DNA from: Nemopilema nomurai
Taxonomy: Eukaryota; Cnidaria; Scyphozoa; Rhizostomeae; Rhizostomatidae
Assembly (NCBI GenBank): GCA_003864495.1
Contig: ML133451.1
Coordinates: forward strand, 575,912-639,911
Length of the DNA: 64,000 nucleotides
Direction: 5' to 3'
In this document: in pieces, positions 1 to 10,689 of the stretch
Layout of the letters: every line of letters begins with the position of its first letter
How positions within the stretch are numbered: the first letter of the stretch is position 1
Position numbers and translations under genes: made by a program
Notes under the pieces: model-generated
What the model saw: only the letters and a program-made list of their open reading frames with translations
What the model was told of the DNA's origin: nothing
Databases searched by the model: none

Positions 1-227
1 ACCGATTTTGGGAAGATGAGAATAGGGTCAAGGGGATCAGAATCCTAGGATAAACAAATTGCCAATGTTATACTTTGATGCTTGCTTAACGTGAGTGTAA
101 CCATGGCATCATACAACACCATCAAAGACGACACTTTAGCGACAAGGCATTTTTCATAGATTGCAATTTCTCAAATTTGTTTTCGTTTGCTGAACTGTTG
201 TTTTAATATCGAATGACAATTTCTTAC

Positions 228-1793
228 CAAGGCATAGACGTTTAGAAGATCTTTGGTGCAAGCATTCGCACAGCCTTTTAACTAAAAACAAACATTCCAA
301 ATAAAGAGATGGCGCAGTGCAGTGTAGTCAATCTTGTGAAAGGTGTGCTTTAGGTAGAGTATTAAGGATAACATTAGCATTCATGTTGATCAAAGAAGAA
401 AAATTCTAAAGACGAATGTTCTAGTTTTTTGACGCTACCTCTAAGACACTAGGCTAAGGTGCTCCTGCAGAGGAACACCTGCACAATGGGGTAGCTGCCC
501 CATTACCCTGGGCCCCATCTACCTTCAGTAAAGTTGCTAAGTTTTCTCGGTTTTTCACTATCTTCAACATGCGGGTGATCCTGTCTCTACCACTTTCCTC
601 TCCTTTTCGATCAGCACTTTTCTGTGTTCTCTGCTTAACGCCGTGTTTGCAAGGTGGTTAATCAAATCACTTAACTCAAAGCACTGTCGCTATATCTTAC
701 CTTTTTAAACATAGAGTATCTGTAGGAAGAATTTGAAAGCTTCAAAATAGTCTCTTGGCTTGAGTCCTCTATATCAGTCAGCCTCGTGGCAATTTTCAAG
801 AGATGCTCTGTAAACAATCATTAGTCATTTAGAAACACATAGTTGCTTGCCAATGAAAAGGCAGCAAAAATGAGTAACAGTTTTCCTTGTTGTCATTACG
901 CACAGTTTGAGTCTATAATTTGTTGAAATTATTGCTATTCAGGTGATGCCAATTATGAAAAGAATTATGTTCTCACCCAAGTTGTTAACCAGGAATTCAA
1001 ACTTTGCAAGCAAGGCCTTTCTTTGCACCTCGGGATCATGGAGATTCTGTTAAACAAGATTACTAATTTCAGATCAAAAGAATGAAGATTTCGATAAAAT
1101 AGAATCGACTCAAGTAATTCGGAAACGAATGAGGGTTGCTTTCATTTGGTCTCCCTTAAATTAGAACTGATGAACTGATGAAGAGTTATACGTAAAACAT
1201 TGTACTGATGATTCGTTCGGGTCGAAGTCGACTTTTTATTATATTCATTTCTGACTCGCTTACATTAGATACGATGCTCAAACGAGACTAAACCTTGGCT
1301 GTACGTTACCAAGAGATACGTTACCATGGGAGCAATACTTAACATCAAAATGGTAGCCCTGCTGGTCAAATCTACGTCCCAACTGAACCACCGATCTAAC
1401 TCGTACTCAATGATACATCAAGCGCTTTGTTTATGTATATGATAGATAATATTTCAATGCCTAGGTTGAGTTTGCAAGAATATAGTCTCTGGAAATGGTG
1501 GCATTTCTACTTATGAGGTATCTAACATGAACAAGAACTCAAAATAACAGTGCAGCCTCTCAGGGAAAGTAAACATCATAGAATTGGGAATTAATGCCAT
1601 CATCTATGTGACTGTCGCTATAATGCCTGAAATTAATACAAATTTATGTCAGCATATCACAAATCTAATAGTCCTAAAAGCTTCAAAACCTTTCCATAAT
1701 TACATCTTCACATCAAGGATTCGAAAGATCGCTACTACTCACCGTTACATTGAGCTCCCCATTCGAAAAATAAAGTTTCCACATCAACTCCAT
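228..1793 (-). CDS. Gene B, copy I, first five exons (continues off window)
   Basis: Exons in transcription order are 1743-1793, 977-1046, 701-807, 523-630 and 228-281; exons f and g lie beyond the left edge. Lengths (51, 70, 107, 108, 54 nt) equal those of the intact P3 copy, every intron has GT-AG ends, and phases agree. The product starts MELMWKLYFSNGELNVT, slightly different from the other copies. The third exon starts one residue differently (E for D) because its first codon changed. No stop or frameshift is visible in these exons, so this copy may be as intact as P3. Function is unknown. A CRE-like site and a TATA-type element lie 150-180 bases upstream of the start. Confidence 0.65.
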
Positions 1794-1946
1794 TTCAAAA
1801 ATTATAATTCAAGAGTGGATAATCTTTGATTAAAATCAGAAAAAACTCTGTTTTCAAAATATTTTGCAAGCTTTCGTCTCAAGTAAAATTTGCGTGAAGC
1901 AAACGAGTTGAGAAGATCACAACAAAGGTCGTAACGGTTTTTTTCG

Positions 1947-1976
1947 ATATTTAAAGCATGGATTCATTTGACGTAA
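1947..1976 (-). promoter_or_regulatory. Gene B promoter elements, copy I
   Basis: On the minus strand TTACGTCA (1969-1976) precedes the TATA-type TTTAAATAT (1947-1955), about 155 bases before the ATG. The YY1-like ATGGCGGC seen in P1-P4 is changed here (ATGGCGAC). Confidence 0.45.
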
Positions 1977-2945
1977 TTCTGTCGCCATGTTTCCAAGGAG
2001 ACCCCGAGTATCATGCACTGCCATTATGAAAATTCCTCAAAAGGAGGCTAAAAAAGATTAACGTATTTTCGTTATTGCGCGACTTTCTAAATTTTTATCT
2101 GCATTTACTTTACGGTCAAAATAAGGGTCACTGGATTGGCAAAACTAGTTTGCAGTGATTATTAAACAGCCTAACTGTCTGATTGCAATTAGAAGTGTCC
2201 ATATTATAAGTAAAAATGTGATATTTGAGTCTCTGTTATCACCCTGCCCCGTCTTTTTTAGGGAGACCCGTGTTAAGATATATCTTTCTGCATCTTATAT
2301 TCATTTTGTGACAGCAATAGCTGCGTAAACAGGAATTGGACTCTTCCGTCGTGTCACTTCTAGCATTACTATCACATAATCGTGGTCAAGGTACGATTTC
2401 GACCTTATCCCAACCAAATGCAGGGAGCAAGGCCGATAAATGTTTGAGAAATGAAACTTAATACACAACGATGAATTAAGAAAAAGAAGTAGAGGCATAA
2501 ATAATTTATCTGCAGTGCCGAGGGCCCTATGCATAATTGCAACGAATAAAATATTGCTGCCAATCAGGAAAATCAATGGAAAATTAAACTTTGTAATACA
2601 CACTAAGGAGCTGTTCAACATTTTCTGAATGATCAAGATGGGTGGGAGAGATGAGTTATCCAGTCAATTATGAGAAACAGAAGATGCAAAAGTAATCCCT
2701 AATTCGTTTCTTTGTACGTTTTTCCATAAACAGTAGGTCATCATCTATTTTTCATTTATGTTCAAAGTTTCAGATACTGAAAGAAAGACTAGCACTATTT
2801 GTGAGACCTCACTTTTCGTTTACAGCTTTCATTTTTCCAAACTTTCCTGATTGTACAATCTTATTATCGACTATCTATTATCTAGTTATCAATGATGAAG
2901 CGAATTATCTCTTTTTATGTACAGCATTAGGCCCTCAGAGAGAGA
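1977..2945. other. No convincing gene; cassette spacer, copy I
   Basis: This spacer is conserved in all copies upstream of gene B. Copy I alone keeps an open frame of 111 codons on the minus strand (2301-2636) with hydrophobic stretches. The matching sequence in P1-P4 carries stops and indels, so I do not call it a gene. I see no RNA gene. Confidence 0.5.
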
Positions 2946-2948
2946 TGG

Positions 2949-3071
2949 ATGCATGCAAGTCGAAGAATTTTTGTTAATGTTCTGACAATTGTGGCATTAC
3001 ACCTTTATTTAACAATAAATTATAAGTGTTCTGCGAGCGGTGGTTCGGGCAAAGACTGGTCTCTGTCCTGA
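2949..3071 (+). pseudogene. Small signal-like ORF, copy I (shortened)
   Basis: The frame starts MHASRR and runs into a hydrophobic stretch as in the 74-codon versions of P1 and P4, but a TGA ends it after 40 codons. See the P1 entry for the longer form. It is shortened by an extra base relative to P1 near 3068. Whether any copy is expressed is unknown. Confidence 0.25.
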
Positions 3072-3564
3072 AACAAGATGCTCCAGGTGGACGGTACTCG
3101 ACAGCCTTGGCAGGCGATCGGTCTAGGAGAAAAGGTGATTGTGATTGTGACCCGGGCAGGTGGAGTTCATTAGCTGCAGGCAGGAAAGAACTAATTTGAA
3201 CATTGATTCCTGACATGTAAATTGATTCACAAAGGCTTTTGGGTATAAAAAGCTTGCGATAGCATGATATTACAAAGGTTAATCGATATTTTATTGGCTT
3301 TCTTTTTTGTTCATTTCGTTTCTATTGTTGGACGGGAAATATGAGACCTAAAATCAATGTCTTTGGCAATTCTGCACTCTACTCAAAAGAACTAGAAACC
3401 ATAAAAATATTTGAACGTTAATGGAACGTTAAAACATAAACTGATGAAGGCAAGCCTCAGAACATCTGCTAGAAGTGTCATGCATAAACATTGATATACT
3501 TGGTCAATTTGGATCAATTTGAGTGAGGAATCTCCCGAAAACTTTGCGTCGCAAGAACAAGTAT

Positions 3565-5095
3565 AGTTGACTGCTTCTATTAGAAATTTGAAGAAACTAA
3601 TACAAAGAAATGTTCCAAAACAGCGTTTGGCATGGGGAACAGGAAAAATGAGAATGCATGTCTCGAGGGGGAGCAGGCATGTGTTGTAAAAGAAAAGAGG
3701 CAGAGAAAAGATGTCGGAACACCCTATTTATGCAGAAAGCCGAGCCCTTTACTCAGCATTGAACGAGGACTTTAAAACGTGCAAGAGCAAGCACTCCGGA
3801 AAAAAGTCGAGACTCTTTGAAGGATTGCGGTAAGAAAGGGGATAGACATATGTTACTCAAAACAGATAAGGAACTCGAAGGAGAGCCAAGCAACCAATTA
3901 TCTGTGGTAAAAGATAGAAATGGCACAAAACATGCTAAGTTGGCTAAAATGACAAAGTTATTTGAAGAACACATCACTCAATAATGACGAGAATTTCTTT
4001 AATAATGACGCGATTGCTCAATACAATTCACATTGATCTGGATGAATACATTTTATGATTACTCCAAAAATTGAATCGGCAATTAACAAAAGCAAGATGC
4101 GAGAAGCCCGAAATAAGTACGGAGGTAATCAAAGCTGGAAATATTGTGGACTTTCTTCGGTTGTGCAATACCTGGCTTTAGCCATTTTATTGATGCTTTG
4201 CAGTAGTTTTCTAAAGGGTCTGCAGGATAGAATAAAGGAAAGGGTTAAATAAAATAGAGGTCAGTATGGTTTCTGTCCAGGGCGAGGAACGGTAAGTAAA
4301 ATATTTGCTGTCCGACAAGCTATAAAGGAGGCCCAAGAACGGACTATCCCGGCGCATTTCAGTTTCATAGATTTCAAATCGGTATTTGGCCCAGTCTAGA
4401 GAAATGCATTTTAGAAAATGCTGTTAACGATAAGAGTGCACCCAACGTATGTGAATACCATTCAACTATTGTATGATAATACTATGGGCGTTGTCACCAT
4501 CTAAAACACAATCACTCGTCGGTTATTGTATGTGTTGATGACTTAAAACGGAGAATAACTCTTGCTAGTAGTGCATTTGGCAGACCCAGACAAAACATCT
4601 GGTCTAGAAAAGACATATGAAACCAAATCAAATGGAGACTCGGATGCTCTGATTGTGCTATGGAGGCTTTAGAGACCAGGACGCTTAGATTAGGAGACGC
4701 GAAAAGACGATCAGTGTTTGCAAATGACTGTATTCCAACGTGGTTGTAAAGCCCGTCTAAAGGGTGTACGTTGTACGTTGGTATCTGCAAGTCCTAGGTG
4801 CAAAGGATGATACCCTGATCATGTTGAAATAGAGAAAGTTGAAGGGATTTGGACATGTAAGTAGAAGAGATGATACAAGCTTTGTTAGAAGAGCCTACAA
4901 AGAAAAGTTTGCAGGGAGGCGAATCTGTGGAGGGGCCGGAGAACGGTGGTTAGGCCACTGTTGGGTGTAAAGCCAAGGATTGCGGGAAATTGCGGGATTG
5001 AAAACACTTTGAAAAGGAATCTGCAAAGACCATTTGAAGGAATAGCTCATAAGAGAAATCTTTTTGTCAGCAATTTGGATGAAGGTCATTTCAAT
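3565..5095 (+). repeat. LINE reverse transcriptase relic, copy I
   Basis: Fragments in shifting frames resemble a non-LTR retrotransposon polyprotein. They are a linker segment before the RT, an ITPKIESAINKSKMREA segment (4055-4252), the RT fingers motif QYGFCPGRGT, FIDFKSVFGPV where an active element would have FxDFxKAFD, and a C-terminal ETRTLRLGDAKRRSVF segment. The catalytic YADD box is missing, apparently by deletion, and frameshifts are frequent. The stretch near 4950-5095 differs strongly from P1-P4. It is dead. Confidence 0.75.
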
Positions 5096-5364
5096 TAGTT
5101 CTTAGACAAATATCTCATATAGCTTCTTGTTTCAAGTTTTTTGTAGATTCCACGTCTCAACAAGCTGCTAATAGAAAAAGATGAAAATTTTACCCTATTC
5201 TAAGTCAACAGTGTTTTAACTAGACTGCAAATCATTTATGAAGACATTGTTATCCACTATCCATCTCTTGATTGATATTCTCTCTCGAATGTGCACTGCT
5301 AGCCTTATTTGTAGAATTTCTTTGTGTACAATAAACGAAAAGGGCCCTAAAGCTGACAAAATTA

Positions 5365-5700
5365 ATGACCAGCTGGGTTTCGGTAGACACCCTCCTTCCC
5401 CTTCCTTGCAAACCAATGGTGGTAACAAAGTGCGACTTGTCAACAAATGTCACAAGCGTATTTGGATATCGTAGAGGCTCAAACAAGCTCCAATCTTGTG
5501 GGGCACCAGTAACAAAGCCAGTTATGGAATCTCCAAATGCTGTGGGAAAGAACATGTTAGTGTGTCACAACTTTATGTCCCATCCCTGCATCAAGCTCCG
5601 TGTTATTGTAAAAGTTATATTAATCCTTACAATATCTAAAGTCAAGTTTTATATTTATGACTTTGATACCACAATAAGAATCTATAGAGCTGTTCGATAG
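5365..5700 (+). other. Region C, overlapping open frames, copy I
   Basis: A 111-codon frame here (MTSWVSVDTLLPLPCKP...IYRAVR) is conserved in all copies on the strand opposite gene A's cassette sense. The reverse strand is also open over much of it (5250-5555). An AATAAA lies downstream in the sense used here (about 5780), so this could be the last exon of a gene convergent with gene A. I do not recognise either translation. It could equally be transposon-derived sequence. Confidence 0.35.
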
Positions 5701-6278
5701 TGAAAGGAAGGGAGGAGGCAAGTCGAGGCAGTGCTTTTTTCTAACTAAGCAATGTGTGCTGTTGACCCAATCGCCAACTCAATAAATGTTTGTGAGAGTT
5801 AATTTACTTTTCATTGAAAGTGTTGTTTGGATTAGTGTTTTTAAAACGAATTCTTTTACCAATACTTGATCTATCAAAATTCGCGTAAATCTTGAGTCTC
5901 AACAAGCTGCTAATTGGACAGCACACGATCGTCTCAATAAAAGAAAATCCAAATTAAGATCTGTTTGGTTCAAAACTGAAATGAATACCAGTGTAAGAAA
6001 ACACAACTATGCACAAATAGCGACTATCGTTATTCACATTTCTTGCCATATGTATAATATAAATATTGAATTTACCGTTTTTACATTTATACATACCTCA
6101 TTAAGTGATGGGACGAAATCATCTCTACAGCTTCCAGCAACATATAGCTACTAAGTATTTATGCAGAAGCCTAGTCTTAACCGCATACGAGTATCTGTTC
6201 TTTTCAATAAACATGTCATACGCTGCATTCTGTTCACCATAGTTTCGATATTTACTGACTGAAGCAGTCACGATCTCA
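5701..6278. other. 3' flank of gene A, copy I
   Basis: This is the spacer between the end of gene A and region C. It contains AATAAATG at about 5780 in plus sense and CAATAAAAG at 5936, both usable only by plus-strand transcripts. I see no clear canonical AATAAA for gene A itself, only ATAAAT-type variants. Confidence 0.45.
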
Positions 6279-8964
6279 TCAAACTTCATCTGCTTCATCA
6301 ATCAGATCTTCCTGGCATTGACCGTGGGTACAGAAGGAACTGTCTATTTCCACGTGATAACTCTCGTTTGTTCTGTGCAAGATTGTCCCTTCTTCGTTGC
6401 TCCAAGCTGCCTCTGCTACTGAGCTGTCTCTCCATTCATTCACAAATGACTCTCCAATAACGGGGCAAGACTGAGAATGCCCGTCGTGAATGCCCGATCG
6501 AAGCAAATGTTCTGTCTCTAGTTTGATCCATTCAAGCTGTAAAGAAAGACTGTATTCATTTAAACGTCTATTAATAATTTCTAACAGGGGTCAGACTTCT
6601 TTTCAAACAGAATTAGTATTTGTTGTCAACTCTTTGTCCTTAGAGAGGTTCCTTTGAGAGCATAAGAATCTAAAATTAAGCCATCTAGCCGAGCATATTT
6701 CAACCAACTCGCTACTGCTTTGCCGTTGCGTAATTTTGTCACTACGGACTTGTTAGTTCAAAATGAATTGCTTTTAAACTATATTTGATTTCCAAGCAAC
6801 AATGAAAAAGGTAACAATATATGCAATTGTATTAAAACCCCAGGTTAGAGCACATACCTGTTGACCGTTGTCAATGAAGAGCCCATTAACTGATTCACCT
6901 GCTGGGAAACTCGTCTGTTCTTCTCCATGAGTTGCACCTCGACATCGTTGACAAAGGTATGGCCTGGTTGTTGCATGCAGCTCTCCAATCCTTTGCAAGT
7001 TGAGGTCAAGCATTGGTGGCATGTCATCGGTAGCATAGGTTTCCACAGTGGAGCTTCCAGCGGGCTGTCCATTTCCTGGAACACTGCTATACCACTCAGG
7101 GGGAATTGTTTGGGCTTCTTGAAGTCCATCATTGAAGGCTGATAAAGGCATTTGCAACCCAACAATATTGTCATCTTCATCCCCATCAATCGCCCTCTCA
7201 TCGGTATCATCCATGCCAAGTGGTCTAGGCGACACGATTTGCACTTCTCCTAAACTCTCTCTATCAGCTTCATCTTCCGAGTCACTTTCAATAACTATCA
7301 CCTCATTGCTGATAGTCGTATCATCGTTTGCTTCTGGTGGATCGCCACGGACGATGTCAATGCATCTTTGCAAATCGGAAAGAAAATCTCTTGTAGCTCG
7401 ATCCCTTGGAGAGCCATGGAACAAAGTGAGTGATCCGCTCCGGCTGACTTGCTGTTGGTGGAGGGAGTTGAAGAATGGTGCGACTGCTTGTAAGCTATCG
7501 AGCTCGAAGCGCGTTCCGTCTCGCACGGGCGACAATCGAGTTCCTTCGCCTTCGTGGGTCATCTCCTCTGGTCCAGACTCGTATCCTTCGTCATCAACAC
7601 CATCTTCGTCATAAAATGCAGGCTCAGCTCCTGCCATTGAGAAGACGGAAATGGTTGTCTATGCTTCAATCCATAAGGCAGTTGTGGGCCTACTCACTTT
7701 GCAATCGAAATTGCCTTGCATGAGCTGGTAGTAAGGTATTGAAAATGTTTAGAGTACTCTACAACTCCTTCTCACCAGTGTCATTTATCCAGTCTGATCA
7801 TTTAAAACATTTCCTTATGCTTAAATCGAGTGGTTAAAGACAATGCCACAAATTGATGTAGGCAGTCAAATGCTTTAATTGATTAGAGAATGAAGAAAGA
7901 CTTTTAGAAATACTAGTAACAATTGTTTAGGCCCCAGCAAACCGTAAAAATTTATAATCAGAACTTACTTTGGTGTTGCCGAGGTCTGCTTTCATTAATT
8001 GAATTTGCTTCAACGTTGTCAGTCATCGGGTCAAAGTCAGGTAGAGGCATAATGTCATCTTCCCTGAAAAACATTGGATCATCAAGCTCGAAATCCGAGT
8101 CGAACTCAGGGTAATCAGAATCATCACTGTCTTGCTCTGGTGCAAAGGAGCTTAGACGATCGAGCTGTCCACCATTCGGAGTATCCTGATCAATAGCATC
8201 TTGACAGAATCCAGATTGGAGATCGTCAGGGTCATCTTCACACTCAGTGTCGTACCCTGATTGGTCGTCGTCGCTCTCATATCCTTGATGCCAGTCAGCG
8301 TGTTGAATTGGCAGCTCTCGTTTGAAATGTTTCGACTTCTTGCGTGTTGATGTTTTATGTTTCTTTCTTTTTAGGCCTCTTGATTCAGCACCAAACAGTG
8401 CGTTTCTGTATCCGTTGCAAAGTTTTCCTTTCAACATTGTCGATTGATTTGGCAGCGGCTTCGCATGTAGGCAACCATCTTCTTCATCCAATTCACCAAC
8501 GTCGTCATGACTGCAGGAAGGCTTGCTAATACTGCGATAGCTTCTTTGTGGGAGCGATTGTTGGCGCTCAGATGATTGCACTTCTTGTTGGATAACTCTA
8601 TTGGATGGTGATCCTCTTCCATCCAATTGGTTTTCACTATTGACCCTCCTTAGTCCTCTGGTGAGAACATAGGTTGTGTAGTCTTCCAATCTTTCGATCA
8701 TATTTGTTACAACGCCAGACTCGTCGAATTCTTCTTCGTCTGAACTGATAATGATGATGGAATCATCCAGTTCATCGATCCTGGAAGGAAACACAATTCT
8801 GGATGTTATTTCTACTAGATCTTATTGTTGATGTCTTGTCGACAAAGCGAGTGCATTATTTGCCACTCAATATTCTTAACTTGAAAATTCGGCTTGGTTT
8901 ACCTGAAGAATCTTTGACTTCTGTGTAAAGCTTCGTATTGATAATTGGAATAATTGTTCTCCAT
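6279..8964 (-). CDS. Gene A: acidic nuclear-type protein with SUMO-interacting motifs (intact copy)
   Basis: Exons in order are 8903-8964, 7969-8780, 7698-7724 (27-nt microexon), 6858-7630 and 6279-6536. All introns are GT-AG, phases agree, and together they give 643 codons plus TGA. Seen in the protein: DDSIIIISSDEEE (about residues 26-38) and EVIVIESDSEDE (410-421), both classic SUMO-interacting motifs with flanking acid and serine; a third weaker hydrophobic run EVQIVSP (429-435); a bipartite basic NLS, LKRKKHK...RKKSKHFKRE (157-176); a long acidic stretch (about 187-276); and CQRC (527-530) with more Cys/His in the last exon, which might bind a metal. There is no RING or other catalytic domain I can recognise. 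The likely site is the nucleus, binding SUMOylated partners (inference). This is the only copy without frameshifts. The family is unknown to me. Confidence 0.8.
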
Positions 8965-9073
8965 AATGACAGTGTGATAGAAATATCTTGATTTCAACCA
9001 GTAGAGTGTTAGCTAACTCTGAACAGCTGCTTGAACTCAATAAAAGAGCGGTGGTAGGCTTCTGAGCGTCGCA

Positions 9074-9142
9074 TTTATAGCATACAAGCCAGTCTCTGAT
9101 TGTTACGTCAGATTGTTATTAAGAATTGTGACGTATGCCAAT
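9074..9142 (-). promoter_or_regulatory. Gene A promoter, copy I
   Basis: In minus-strand order there is an inverted CCAAT box (9138-9142), TACGTCAC around 9128-9135, TGACGTAA (9103-9110) and TATAAA (9074-9079), about 110 bases before the ATG. The two CRE/ATF-like sites face each other as an inverted repeat. The same layout recurs upstream of P2, P3 and P4. Confidence 0.6.
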
Positions 9143-9229
9143 GAAGAACGCTGTGGAGGCTCGCTATACAATTTTACCTTATGTGACTCGCGAAAAAACT
9201 AGCGTGAGTTGGATTATAACTATCATTCA

Positions 9230-9302
9230 GGTACATTCAGTGGATTGATCGCTTCTCAAAAGTTAAACTCCATGTGTCAAAAACTAGCTTACGATACTTT
9301 GT
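9230..9302. other. Junction filler between inverted and direct copies
   Basis: These 73 bases lie between the last position matching the gene A upstream region (ending actatcat) and the first matching gene A intron sequence (tgtgctctaacc). I see no match to other cassette parts. Short filler at such a breakpoint is typical of end joining. Confidence 0.6.
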
Positions 9303-9625
9303 GTGTGCTCTAACCTGGGGTTTTAATACAATTGCATATATTGTTACCTTTTTCATTGTTGCTTGGAAATCAAATATAGTTTAAAAGCGATTCATTTTGA
9401 ACTAACAAGTCAGTAGCGACAAAATTACGTAACGGCAAAGCAGTGGCGAGTTGGTTGAAATATGCTCGTCTAAAAGGCTTAATTTTAGATTCTTATGCTC
9501 TCAAAGAAACTAACATTTCTAAGGACAAAGAGTTGACAACAAATATTAATTCTGTTTGAAAAGAAGTCTGACTCCTGTTAGAAATGATTAATAGACGTTT
9601 AAATGAATACTGTCTTTCTTTACAG

Positions 9626-9739
9626 CTTGAATGGATCACACTAGAGACAGAACATTTGCTTCGATCGGGCATTCACGACGGGCATTCTCAGTCTTGCCCC
9701 GTTATTGGAGAGTCATTTGTGAATGAATGGAGAGACAGC
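9626..9739 (+). pseudogene. Gene A last-exon fragment, P1
   Basis: Only the first 114 nt of exon 5 (LEWITLETEH...NEWRDS) survive. They are preceded by the intact acceptor tctttacag. A deletion of about 330 bases relative to P2 then joins the exon to 3' flank sequence. With exons 1-4 missing beyond the fold-back junction, this copy cannot make the protein. Confidence 0.85.
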
Positions 9740-10162
9740 ACCCATCACTTAATGAGATATATATAAATGTAAAAACGGTAAATTCAATATTTATATTATA
9801 CATATAGCTAGTTTGTAAAAGAAATGTGAATAACGATAGTCGCTATTTGTGCAAAATCGTGTTTTCTTTCACTGGTATTCATTTCAGTTTTGAACCAAAC
9901 AGATCTTAATTTGGATTTTCTTTTATTGAGACGATCGTGTGCTGTCCAATTAGCAGCTTGTTGAGACTCAAGATTTACGCGAATTTTGATAGATCAAGTA
10001 ATGGTAAAAGAATTCGTTTTAAAAACACTAATCCAAACAACACTTTCAATGAAAAGTAAATTAACTCTCACAAACATTTATTAAGTTGGCGATTGGGTCA
10101 ACAGCACACATTGCTTAGTTAGAAAAAAGCACTGCCTCGACTTGCCTCCTCCCTTCCTTTCA
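9740..10162. other. 3' flank of gene A, P1
   Basis: Cassette spacer with a minus-strand AATAAATG near 10075-10083, which could serve region C. Nothing else is recognisable. Confidence 0.4.
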
Positions 10163-10498
10163 CTATCGAACAGCTCTATAGATTCTTATTGTGGTATCAA
10201 AGTCATAAATATAAAATTTGACTTTAGATATTGTAAGGATTAATATAACTTTTACAATAACCCGGAGCTTGATGCAGGGATGGGACATAAAGTTGTGGCA
10301 CACTACCATGTTCTTTCCCACCGCATTTGGAGATTCCATAACTGGCTTTGTTACTGGTGCCCCACAAGATTGGAGCTTGTTTGAGCCTCTACGATATCCA
10401 AATACGCTTGTGACATTTGTTGACAAGTCGCACTTTGTTACCACCATTGGTTTCCAAGGAAGGGGAAGGAGGGTGTCTACCGAAACCCAGCTGGTCAT
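10163..10498 (-). other. Region C, overlapping open frames, P1
   Basis: The 111-codon minus frame is the counterpart of the one in copy I and shares two residues with it (STNVTSVFGYRR) against P2-P4 (STKVTSVFGYHR). The plus strand is also open from 10218 to 10646. Upstream in minus sense, P1 and copy I lack a segment of about 520 bp that in P2-P4 extends the frame to 141 codons. Function unknown. Confidence 0.35.
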
Positions 10499-10689
10499 TA
10501 ATTTTGTCAGCTTTAGGGCCCTTTTCGTTTATTGTACACAAAGAAATTCTACAATAAGGCTAGCAGTGCACTTTCGAGAGAGAATATCAATCAAGAGATG
10601 GAAAGTGGATAACAATGTCTTCATAAATGATTTGCAGTCTAGTTAAAACACAGTTGACTTAGAATAGGGTGAAAATTTTCATCTTTTTC

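Larger units (their letters stand above)
1..9229 (-). repeat. Inverted cassette copy I
   Basis: This is the cassette in reverse orientation: 5' exons of gene B, LINE relic, unknown region C, then all of gene A with its promoter. It matches P1-P4 along its length but is the most diverged copy, most visibly in the LINE part (about 4950-5100). Similarity to the gene A upstream region of P2 and P3 stops near 9229. The left edge of the window cuts it inside a gene B intron. Confidence 0.9.
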
